Source: Rhodopirellula sp. SM50
GTDB taxonomy: Bacteria; Planctomycetota; Planctomycetia; Pirellulales; Pirellulaceae
Reading direction: 5' to 3'
Length of the DNA: 64,000 nt
NCBI RefSeq assembly: GCF_002289565.1
Contig: NZ_NTFY01000034.1
Location: 1 to 64,000, forward strand
A model generated the notes under the pieces. The model did not search any database and was not told the origin of the DNA. It saw only the letters and a program-made list of their open reading frames with translations. Position numbers and translations under genes: made by a program. The stretch's first letter is position 1. Every line of letters starts with the position of its first letter. Positions 54,475 to 62,205 of this stretch are shown piece by piece.

Positions 54475-54738
54475 GCCATGGGTGGCGATTCACAATCGCT
54501 TCTCGCAAAATTTGGAGCTGTCCAGCTAAGGAGGCGTCAAACGCTCCGAATGCATGGTTCACCGCCCCGACTCGTGCGTCCGTGGCGATAGAATGGGTCA
54601 AAAAATGGGGTGGTCAAAAAATGGAGTGCCCGTTCCCGACCTGGTTGTCGTCCTGTCATTTTTATTTTTTGACCATTCCATTTTTTGACCCTCTCCGTGA
54701 CGCGCAGAACACTGCGTCCCAAGCCGCGAGAAACCGTG
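54475..54738. other. Intergenic gap with a hairpin repeat
   Basis: No gene is seen. The gap between the nuclease gene and the amidohydrolase start contains the inverted repeat listed at 54595-54691. A frame open from 54685 would add 18 residues to the amidohydrolase and is rejected. Confidence 0.4.
54595..54691. repeat. Inverted repeat with GGGTCAAAAAATGG arms
   Basis: The left part, gggtcaaaaaatgg, is followed by a second tggtcaaaaaatgg, and the right part has ttttttgacca then ccattttttgaccc. The two sides are inverted. The A/T-rich runs stand out in this GC-rich region. Confidence 0.85.
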
Positions 54739-56487
54739 ATGCCCCGTCGAATTGCCTTTGTCGTTCTAGCGTTATTCGTCACCTCGCCTTCTATTCCCGC
54801 CGCTGATCTGGTGCTCCGTGGCGGCAAGATCGTGACGGTCGATCCGGGGTTTCGCGTCGTCGAGGCGATGGCAGTCCAGGAGGGACGAATCATTCAGTTG
54901 GGCAGCGACGCGGAGATCGCCAGCCAGATGGATCCCCAGACGCACGTCGTCGACCTGGACGGCCGCATGGTGTTGCCCGGGCTGATCGATTCACACGTCC
55001 ATCCGACCGGAGCAAGTCAATACGAAGCGGACCACGAGATTCCGCCGATGGAAACGATCGATGATGTGTTGGGTTATCTTCGCCAGCGGGCCGCCGTCGT
55101 CCCTAAGGGCGAGTGGATTGTGCTGCAGCAAGTCTTCATCACGCGGTTGCGAGAACAGCGTTTTCCCACCCGCGCCGAACTCGATTCGGTCGCTCCCGAT
55201 CACCCGGTCTGGTTTCGCACCGGCCCCGACGGCAGCGCCAATTCACTTGCACTGGCGGAGAACGGAATCGACAAAGCCTTTGCCGCCAAGCATCCGCAGC
55301 ACGTCGCGGTCGATCCCGCCAGCGGCGAGCCAACTGGAGTGATCCGTCAATCATCGGCGGTCTTGAAAACGCGTCGAGATCAAAGCCGCAAGCAACTGGC
55401 GCAAGAGGAACTCGATGATCGACTGGCGGAATTGATCCGCGACTACAACCGCTGGGGAATCACGGGGATCATCGATCGCAATTGCAATGATAACGCTCGG
55501 GCACAATATGCCCGACTGTTGGAATCGGGGCGGCTGACGACGCGGACGCGATTGTCACGTTCGCTGACCCCCAACGCCGATCTCGCGGAAATCGAACAAC
55601 GGCTCGACGAGATCGCAGCCGATCCGCTGTTCACGTCGCCCGATCCCAGGCTCGGTGTGATCGGCGTGAAGGTGTTCGAAGACGGCGGCATGCTGACCGG
55701 CAGCGCCTACTTCACTCGCCCCTGGGGGACGAGCAGCATCTATGGCATTGTCGATCCGCGTTATCGCGGCATGCAGTTCATCGACGACGATCGGTTGGAG
55801 AAATTGGTTCGGTTGTGTGCCAGTCGATCGTTGGCATTCACCGCGCACTGCCAGGGCGACGCCGCCGTCGAAGCACTCGTGGCCGCCTATGGTCGAGTCA
55901 ATCAGGACATCCCGATCGCCCCGACACGCTGTTCGATCACCCACAGCAGTTTCATGAGTGAAAAAGCCATCGCGGGTGCGGCGAAAATTGGCGTCGGAGT
56001 GGATTTGCAGCCGGCGTGGTTGTATCTGGATGCCCGCACGCTGGTGGCCCAGTTCGGCCAAGATCGGCTGAAGCATTTCATCCCATTGCGAAGTCTGTTC
56101 GACGCGGGGGTGGTCGCCGGGGGTGGCAGCGATCACATGCAGAAGATCGGATCGCTTCGCAGCGTGAACCCCTACAATCCGTTTCTGGGGATGTGGGTCG
56201 CCGTGACCCGAACCGCCCGTTGGCACGACGCTCCGATCCACCGCGAACAAGCGCTCACCCGCGAGCAGATGATACGCTTTTACACGATCAACAACGCCTG
56301 GTTGATGCGTGCGGAAGAGGAGATCGGGTCGTTGGAAATCGGCAAGCGTGCGGATTTTGTGGTGATTGACCGCGACCTGCTGACGTGCCGCGACGACGAA
56401 ATCCGCGACACCGTGGTTCAGTCCACTTGGCTCGACGGTCAGAGGGTGTTTCAATCGCAGTCGCAAAGCAACCGATCACCGGATTGA
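54739..56487 (+). CDS. YtcJ-like amidohydrolase family protein
   Basis: This is a 582-residue amidohydrolase of the YtcJ/PF07969 type, a metal-dependent hydrolase of C-N bonds. A signal peptide (IAFVVLALFVTSPSIPAAD) suggests export. Metal-binding landmarks are DSHVHPTG near residue 95, AHCQGD in the middle, and GGGSDHM. The start of the mature domain (LVLRGGKIVTVDPGFRVVEAMAVQEGRI) is typical. ATG 54739 (MPRRIAF) directly precedes the signal and is preferred to 54685. Substrates of this group are unknown in most bacteria. It stands alone, downstream of the XPB-Bax1 pair. Confidence 0.9.
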   Translation: MPRRIAFVVLALFVTSPSIPAADLVLRGGKIVTVDPGFRVVEAMAVQEGRIIQLGSDAEIASQMDPQTHVVDLDGRMVLPGLIDSHVHPTGASQYEADHEIPPMETIDDVLGYLRQRAAVVPKGEWIVLQQVFITRLREQRFPTRAELDSVAPDHPVWFRTGPDGSANSLALAENGIDKAFAAKHPQHVAVDPASGEPTGVIRQSSAVLKTRRDQSRKQLAQEELDDRLAELIRDYNRWGITGIIDRNCNDNARAQYARLLESGRLTTRTRLSRSLTPNADLAEIEQRLDEIAADPLFTSPDPRLGVIGVKVFEDGGMLTGSAYFTRPWGTSSIYGIVDPRYRGMQFIDDDRLEKLVRLCASRSLAFTAHCQGDAAVEALVAAYGRVNQDIPIAPTRCSITHSSFMSEKAIAGAAKIGVGVDLQPAWLYLDARTLVAQFGQDRLKHFIPLRSLFDAGVVAGGGSDHMQKIGSLRSVNPYNPFLGMWVAVTRTARWHDAPIHREQALTREQMIRFYTINNAWLMRAEEEIGSLEIGKRADFVVIDRDLLTCRDDEIRDTVVQSTWLDGQRVFQSQSQSNRSPD

Positions 56488-56544
56488 TCGGCTCGCGACC
56501 CTTTCCCCGCTTTTCACCTTCAACACGCACAGACGAGAGTTTCG

Positions 56545-56736
56545 ATGGTCATTCCGATGTGGCTGGCAAAGACGATTGCTTGGTCGGGGATCGCGTTGAT
56601 CGGATTCGCGGTCGTCGACGTGGCCGTGACGAGTTTTTGGGACACCAGTTTGACGGGATCGAGCTGGTCATCGCTCGCCGAGTTCGCCGGCGGCTTCGTG
56701 ATGAAACACTTCGGCGAGGCGCTTGATGACGAGTAG
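56545..56736 (+). CDS. Small hypothetical membrane protein
   Basis: This is a 63-residue protein with one hydrophobic helix near the start (WLAKTIAWSGIALIGFAVVDVAV) and a short polar tail ending in EALDDE. No family was recognised. A weak ribosome-binding stretch (gacgagag) lies upstream. It sits 57 bases after the amidohydrolase gene on the same strand and could be co-transcribed with it. Confidence 0.45.
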   Translation: MVIPMWLAKTIAWSGIALIGFAVVDVAVTSFWDTSLTGSSWSSLAEFAGGFVMKHFGEALDDE

Positions 56737-57322
56737 GTTTGACAAACACTCATTCTCAATGCCCGACCGGATTCCCGCCAGCACATCACGAATCCATCCG
56801 AGGCCGCACGCGACGTGCTCGCAAGATCTCTGAAATCACGGACAAGCGAGGTCCTTTAGGCCCGGAGGGCCGGCAGAGTGGATGCCGGTGGCGTGAGCCA
56901 CCGGAAATGATTTTAACGAGTCGCAGAGGCCCAGCGGGCCGACACAATTTCACAGCTTCTAGCAACACACGCGGTTCAGCAGACACACTGTGTCGGCCTT
57001 CCAGGCCTGCTCCAAAATGTCATTCGAATTCCGGGCCCTGACGGGCCCGGCAAGCACTCTGTCAGCCCGCTGGGCTTTTGCATCCTGGGCTGGCGGACGC
57101 TTCGCATGAGTAGAAGAATGCCAGGGTGTCGGGCGCCGGCGCGGATCGGGCTCCGACCACCCCGTTCGAATTCACCCGGAGCAAAAACGTTGGCCCCCTC
57201 TGACGCGATCCATTCTAATCGAGTGGCATCACCGGCCCAACTGAGGTCGACAAAGTTCTATCGCAAGATCTATCCCCGTTCCGCCACAGGCCCGGATAGA
57301 TCGTATTTCCTGATTTGCATCG
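56737..57322. other. Intergenic repeat-rich DNA
   Basis: No gene is supported. Repeats such as gtgtcggccttccaggcctgctcc and cgggccctgacgggcccggc, with hairpin-prone GC-rich phrases, recall intergenic repeats of this lineage. The palindrome gggccctgacgggccc is near 57033-57048. Confidence 0.5.
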
Positions 57323-57856
57323 ATGAATTGCGTATTATTAATTTTGGTTTTTCTTGCTGCGTTACAGCTTCAGTCGGATCCGAAAGAGACGGAAGGAGCG
57401 TCAACGAACGTCAATATGTCGCAACTCACTGACCATTGGCGCAATCATAGTCCTGGGCGATGGGAAAACCTTGTGTTTCACGAGAACGGCCGTTTCAATT
57501 GGGAGGTTAAGTATCGGATGGGGCGAGAGGCCGTCAGTGGAACCTACAAGCGACGAGGTCAGGATCGAGTGGAATTACGAGTGACCAACATGAAACCATT
57601 AGAATCGAAGCAACCTCGCACAGCATTTGATCCTGATGATAGGCACGTCTATCGATACACGTTCGATGAAGCGGGAAATATGAGAGTTGAAAAAGTGGGG
57701 GCATCCATACAACGTCCTTATAGGATCGCAACCTTTGCAACACGTGCGTACGTCAGCAGCGGAAACCTTACAAGTAATGTCGCTGAAATGCTAAAGCTGC
57801 TGAATCAAGAGCCAGAGGATGCTGGCGACGGTGCCCGAATCATCAATGACAAATAG
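57323..57856 (+). CDS. Hypothetical exported protein
   Basis: This is a 177-residue protein with a short hydrophobic N-terminus (CVLLILVFLAALQLQ) and no recognised domain. The mature part has NHSPGRWENLVFHENGRFNWEV and GTYKRRGQDRVELRV, like a small beta-barrel (lipocalin-like) segment, but this is a guess. Its bases are AT-richer than those of neighbouring genes, which suggests a different origin. No ribosome-binding stretch is evident at the start. Confidence 0.6.
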   Translation: MNCVLLILVFLAALQLQSDPKETEGASTNVNMSQLTDHWRNHSPGRWENLVFHENGRFNWEVKYRMGREAVSGTYKRRGQDRVELRVTNMKPLESKQPRTAFDPDDRHVYRYTFDEAGNMRVEKVGASIQRPYRIATFATRAYVSSGNLTSNVAEMLKLLNQEPEDAGDGARIINDK

Positions 57857-58231
57857 CTACCTTGTTCAACCCCGATTGGGGTTGGCGGCGAGGTGGTGTC
57901 CGGATCTTGGGGTGCGCTAACGCGCCCCCAAGCTTTGATGTGGCACGCCGTGGGCGTGACTCGGCGACCCCGTCGGGGTCGGTGGGAGGATCGGGGGCGT
58001 GGTCCGGAGGTGGCGCTGCGCTGACCTCCGGCTACTGGCTGTAATCCCTTGGGACGCGAATCTGGCAGCTAAAGTAAAACTCGCGATTCACCGTTCGACC
58101 TCCCCTCGCTGCGCTCGACCCTCCTGCCAGGAGGGTTGCTTCGTAAACTGCACGCCCTCCACACGGGAGAGCGACTCGAGTTGATGCATCGAGTTCCCTT
58201 CGCGATGGGGCGACACCGGATTGAGTTTCCA
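57857..58231. other. Intergenic repeats near the DUF1501 gene
   Basis: No gene is seen. The palindrome gaccccgtcggggtc lies near 57965-57980. A CCGGAGGT/ACCTCCGG element is at 58001-58032. The sequence cctcccctcgctgcgctcg at 58096-58120 is shared in inverted order with 13350-13380. Confidence 0.6.
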
Positions 58232-59626
58232 TCACGCGATGATCTCGTCGACGACGCGGCCGTGGACGTCGGTCAGGCGGAAATCGCGGCCGGCGTGACG
58301 GTAGGTCAGCCGCTCGTGATCGAGTCCCAGCAGATGCAAAATCGTTGCGTGCAGGTCATGCACGTGCATCTTGTCGACCATCGCTCGAAATCCGAAATCA
58401 TCGGTCTCGCCGTACGTCATGCCTCCCTTGACTCCACCCCCGGCCATCCACATCGAAAAACCATGATGGTTGTGGTCGCGGCCGTTACCGTTTTCCGAGG
58501 TCGGTGTGCGTCCGAATTCTCCGCCCCAGACGATCAACGTGTCTTCCAACATGCCGCGTGACTTGAGGTCCGCGATCAACGCGGCGATCGGCTGGTCGAT
58601 GTTTTGGCAAAGCTTGGGCACCGTGCCGTCGTGTCCGCTGTGCGTGTCCCAGGGTTGCCCGTTGCCGTAATACACCTGGACAAAGCGAACGCCGCGTTCG
58701 GCCAATCGCCGCGCCAACAGACATCCGTTGGCAAAATGTCCGTCTCCGTACGCCGCCCGGGTTTGCTTGGTTTCACGATTCAGGTCAAACGCTTCGCTGC
58801 CTTCGAATTGCATGCGGAACGCCGTTTCCATCGACTCCAGGCGGGCGTCCAACATCGAGCGGTCGCGATGGGCCGCCGATTGCGTGGAAGCCTGCGCGGC
58901 GGTTGGTTCCGCGTTGAGTTGCCGCAACAGATCGAGTTGTTCACGTTGGGTCTGGCGGTCCCAGCGAGCGTTCCGCAGGTGGGGCAACATCTTCTCCGGA
59001 TCGATGGTGGAGTGATTGATGTAGGTCCCCTGGTATTCCGACGGCAGAAACGCGCTGTTCCATAAAATCGAGAATCGAACAGGGCGTCCCGGACACAAGA
59101 CGACATAGCCGGGAAGGTTTGCGTTCTCGCTGCCCAAGCCGTACAGAAACCAGGCTCCCATGCTGGGGCGCGTCGGCGTGATCGTGCCATTGTTCATCTG
59201 CAGCAACGCCGGCCCGTGATTGGGGTTGTCGGCATGCAGGGAGCGAAGCACACAGATCTCGTCGATGTGCCGACTGAGTTTGGGCAGCAACTCGCTGACG
59301 GGAATGCCGCTTTCACCGCGTTGGCGAAATTGAAACGGTGACGGCAGCAAGCCTCCCGTCGGTCGCTCGGTCAGAAGGTCCGCGCCGGGTGGCCGCGTTC
59401 CGGCGTACTTCTTGAGCGCGGGTTTGGGGTCGAATAAATCGCCTTGATAGGGCCCGCCGTTCATGAACAGGTGGATCACGCGTTTTGCTTTGGCCGGGAA
59501 ATGTGGCCCCGCGTTGCCACTCGATTCCGATGCCAACAGATGGGCGGCACCCAACATCCCCATCCCGCCGCCGAGTTGTCCCAGTAGCTGGCGGCGATCG
59601 ATCGTTGAATTCGTTTCGTTTGACAT
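58232..59626 (-). CDS. DUF1501 Tat-exported protein
   Basis: This is a 464-residue DUF1501-family protein, related to the sulfatase/alkaline-phosphatase fold. A twin-arginine signal (IDRRQLLGQLGGGMGMLGAAHLL) begins the protein. Family landmarks are FMNGGPYQGDLFDPKPAL, SLHADNPNHGPALLQMNNG, RGVRFVQVYYGNGQPWDTHSGHD, LIVWGGEFGRTPTSENGNGRDHNHHGFSMWMAGGG (split here into short parts) and LDHERLTYRHAGRDFRLTD. It is encoded 34 bases after a PSCyt/PSD1 gene, the usual partner. The start at 59626 is preferred; an in-frame start at 59671 would overlap the upstream gene. The function is unknown. Confidence 0.92.
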   Translation of the reverse strand: MSNETNSTIDRRQLLGQLGGGMGMLGAAHLLASESSGNAGPHFPAKAKRVIHLFMNGGPYQGDLFDPKPALKKYAGTRPPGADLLTERPTGGLLPSPFQFRQRGESGIPVSELLPKLSRHIDEICVLRSLHADNPNHGPALLQMNNGTITPTRPSMGAWFLYGLGSENANLPGYVVLCPGRPVRFSILWNSAFLPSEYQGTYINHSTIDPEKMLPHLRNARWDRQTQREQLDLLRQLNAEPTAAQASTQSAAHRDRSMLDARLESMETAFRMQFEGSEAFDLNRETKQTRAAYGDGHFANGCLLARRLAERGVRFVQVYYGNGQPWDTHSGHDGTVPKLCQNIDQPIAALIADLKSRGMLEDTLIVWGGEFGRTPTSENGNGRDHNHHGFSMWMAGGGVKGGMTYGETDDFGFRAMVDKMHVHDLHATILHLLGLDHERLTYRHAGRDFRLTDVHGRVVDEIIA

Positions 59627-59660
59627 CGGTCGGTCTCTTGGTCTGGTCACGCCGTTGGGC

Positions 59661-61985
59661 TCACTCGACAAACAGGGCCTGGTTGGAAACCAGCAGCGCG
59701 TGGGCGTATTGTTGCAAACGTGTGGCGGGTGAATCGTTGTCCGCCGGTTTCAGAAACTGCATCCCGATCCGTAACTCTCGATCGTCGGGTGGTCGAGAGA
59801 ACAGCAGCCAATAGAGCCGATTGATTTGGGCGGCTGGATCGTGGGGGACTTCGCGTTTCAATCGTGTGACCAGCGACTGCGATTGATTCAGCAGCAGCGG
59901 TCCGTTGAGGGCATAAAGCCCTTGCAATGCCGTGATCGTCGGTGTCCGTTTGGGGCTGTGCTGGGTCGGGTCGGGGAAGTCGTGGACCATCAGCGTCGGC
60001 GACATGTCGCGGCGATGGACGGTTGCGTAGAGTGTTCGTCGTCGATTTCCGTTTGCTTCCAGGTCGATCGACGGACCGCCGATCGTCCGGGTCAACTCAC
60101 CGCTGGCCGACAGCATCGAATCCCGCCACTCTTCAAAGGTCAACCGGCGTGAGTTCATCCGCGAGAGCCAACGGTTTTCTGGATCATGCTGAAAGGATTC
60201 CGCCGCGGTCGAGCACGATTGTTGCCAGGTGGCCGAGAGCAGGATCTGGCGATGCAGTTGTTTCAGCGACCAGCCCGAATCAATGAATCGCGTGGCCAGA
60301 TCGTCCAGCAAGTCCGGGTGTGACGGGCGGCTGCCTTGGGTGCCGAAGTTGCTCGGTGTGTCGACCAGCCCGGTGCCGAAGTGGGCCAGCCAGATGCGAT
60401 TGACAATCACGCGGGCGGTCAATGGAGCCGCTTCGGTCACGATGGATTCGGCCAGTTCCAGTCGCCCGCTGCCGTTTGAATAGGGTTCGGGTTGTTCGGC
60501 GAGAACGGTCAAGAATCTTCGCGGGACGATGTTTCCCGGGCGATTCGGATTGCCGCGGATGAACGCCGGCAGATCGCGCGGTTGTGCACGATACTCCAGT
60601 TTTGTTCCCTCTTGTGCAGTCTTTCCGGCGCGGACGACGAACAGCGATTCTTCGGACAACGCATTGGCCATCGGCATGTCATACTGTGGCGTCGAGGCTT
60701 TGGTCGTTTTAATTTCCGCGGTCAGTTTGTCGATCGTTTCGGTGGGCAGCGGTTTTTCGCGTTTTCGTTTTGCGATCTCAGCTTCCAGCTCGGCAACTCG
60801 TTCACGCGCCAGACGCACCGGTTCGTATTCTTCTTCGGGAACCAGCGGCCGTTCGACTTGGCGGCAACTGGCAAAGATGCCGGCCAACGCGTAGTAGTCT
60901 TCGGTACTGATCGGATCGAATTTGTGATCGTGACAGCGGGCACAGGCGACGGTCAGCCCCAAGAAGGTTCGCGAGACTGCGTCGACGCGTTCTTCCCATT
61001 CATCCGCGACGATCACCTTGATGATCTCGCAGGGCAGTTTCAGTTCTTTCCAATAGGTCGGGCTGAGGCTGATGAAACCGAGGGCGGGCAGGTCGCTCGG
61101 CCCCGTCTCGGGCATCAGATCGGTGGCCAACTGACGGCGAACAAAATCGTCATAGGGCATGTCTTGGTTGAACGCGTCGACGACCCAATCACGATAGAAG
61201 TGCGATTGCCCGGTCTGGTACAGCCAGCTCGCGGTGCGATCGGTGTAACGCGCCATGTCCAGCCACCAGCGGCCCCATTTCTCGCCGTATTGGGGCGAGT
61301 CCAAAAGTCGCTCGACCAGTCGCCGGTACGCGTCGGGTGATTCGTCCTCGACGAAGTCACGGACCATGGCCGGTGTCGGCGGCAGACCGGTCAGGTCGAA
61401 GCAAAGCCGTCGAACGAGTGTCACGCGGTCGGCGCGTTCGGTCGGCGCCAACCCTTGCCGCTGCATCGCGGCGAGGACAAACGAATCCAAACGCGTTTGC
61501 GGCCAATCGGATCCGCCGACGTCCGGCAGCGGTTGAGGCTGGACGGGTTGAAACGACCAAAACCGCCGTCCCTCGTCAAAATCGATCGCGCCGTGACGGG
61601 CTTGTTCGGTTTGCTCGGAAGGCGGAAAGGCTGCGCCCTGTTGAACCCAATGGGTCAGCGTGGCTAGATCGTCCGGAGAGAGCTTTCCATCAGGCGGCAT
61701 TTGAATGTCGCCGTCATAACGAACCGTCTCGATCAATAAACTCTCCTCGGGCGCTCCGGCTACGACGACCGAACCGCTGTCACCGCCCTGCCGGACGCCT
61801 TCGGCGGTGTCCAGTCGCAAACCGCCGTGGACCGTCTTGGCCCCGGCCGAGTGGCACTCGTAACAGTGCTCGACCAACAACGGACGGACCTTGCGCTCAA
61901 ACGTTTTATAGTCGTCGGCGTTTACTGTTGCGTGTACGACAAGCAGTCCAAGCAGAACAATCAGTCGCTTCGCTATGCGAGACAT
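59661..61985 (-). CDS. PSCyt1/DUF1549/DUF1553 (PSD1) cytochrome protein
   Basis: This is a 774-residue exported planctomycete-specific cytochrome. A signal peptide (LIVLLGLLVVHATVNA) precedes heme site C41-Y-E-C44-H45. The PSCyt1 segment GGLRLDTAEGVRQGGDSG and IQMPPDGKLSPDDLATL follow. PSCyt2/DUF1549 carries RLCFDLTGLPPTP and YGEKWGRWWLDMARYTD. Next come CARCHDHKFDPI, a coiled-coil segment (about 405-440), and the PSD1/DUF1553 domain with RVIVNRIWLAHFGTGLVDTPSNFG. It is encoded with a DUF1501 protein. The role is probably electron transfer at the cell envelope; the reaction is unknown. Confidence 0.93.
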   Translation of the reverse strand: MSRIAKRLIVLLGLLVVHATVNADDYKTFERKVRPLLVEHCYECHSAGAKTVHGGLRLDTAEGVRQGGDSGSVVVAGAPEESLLIETVRYDGDIQMPPDGKLSPDDLATLTHWVQQGAAFPPSEQTEQARHGAIDFDEGRRFWSFQPVQPQPLPDVGGSDWPQTRLDSFVLAAMQRQGLAPTERADRVTLVRRLCFDLTGLPPTPAMVRDFVEDESPDAYRRLVERLLDSPQYGEKWGRWWLDMARYTDRTASWLYQTGQSHFYRDWVVDAFNQDMPYDDFVRRQLATDLMPETGPSDLPALGFISLSPTYWKELKLPCEIIKVIVADEWEERVDAVSRTFLGLTVACARCHDHKFDPISTEDYYALAGIFASCRQVERPLVPEEEYEPVRLARERVAELEAEIAKRKREKPLPTETIDKLTAEIKTTKASTPQYDMPMANALSEESLFVVRAGKTAQEGTKLEYRAQPRDLPAFIRGNPNRPGNIVPRRFLTVLAEQPEPYSNGSGRLELAESIVTEAAPLTARVIVNRIWLAHFGTGLVDTPSNFGTQGSRPSHPDLLDDLATRFIDSGWSLKQLHRQILLSATWQQSCSTAAESFQHDPENRWLSRMNSRRLTFEEWRDSMLSASGELTRTIGGPSIDLEANGNRRRTLYATVHRRDMSPTLMVHDFPDPTQHSPKRTPTITALQGLYALNGPLLLNQSQSLVTRLKREVPHDPAAQINRLYWLLFSRPPDDRELRIGMQFLKPADNDSPATRLQQYAHALLVSNQALFVE

Positions 61986-62205
61986 GGCGGGCGTCGCGGA
62001 AGGTGGGAGGAAGGCGGAGAACCATTGTACTCTACCGAAAACAGTGGCGTAAGCTTCCAGCTTGCGTTAGGTACGGGTCGCAAGCTGGAAGCGTACGCCA
62101 CGGGTCGCAAGCTGGAAGCGTACGCCACTTGCAAGCTGGAAGCTTGATTGGAGTATGCTGGTGGGGCAGTTCTCCATTTGTTTCCGACACTCCCTTGCCA
62201 TCACC
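61986..62205. repeat. Inverted/direct CGTACGCCAC repeats in an intergenic gap
   Basis: Copies at 62044-62066 (plus orientation), 62079-62101 and 62106-62128 (inverse orientation), and a partial one at 62129-62145, all carry the core caagctggaagc. They can form hairpins between the leftward cytochrome gene and the rightward hydrolase. The motif is related to the repeats at 44702-44886. Confidence 0.85.
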
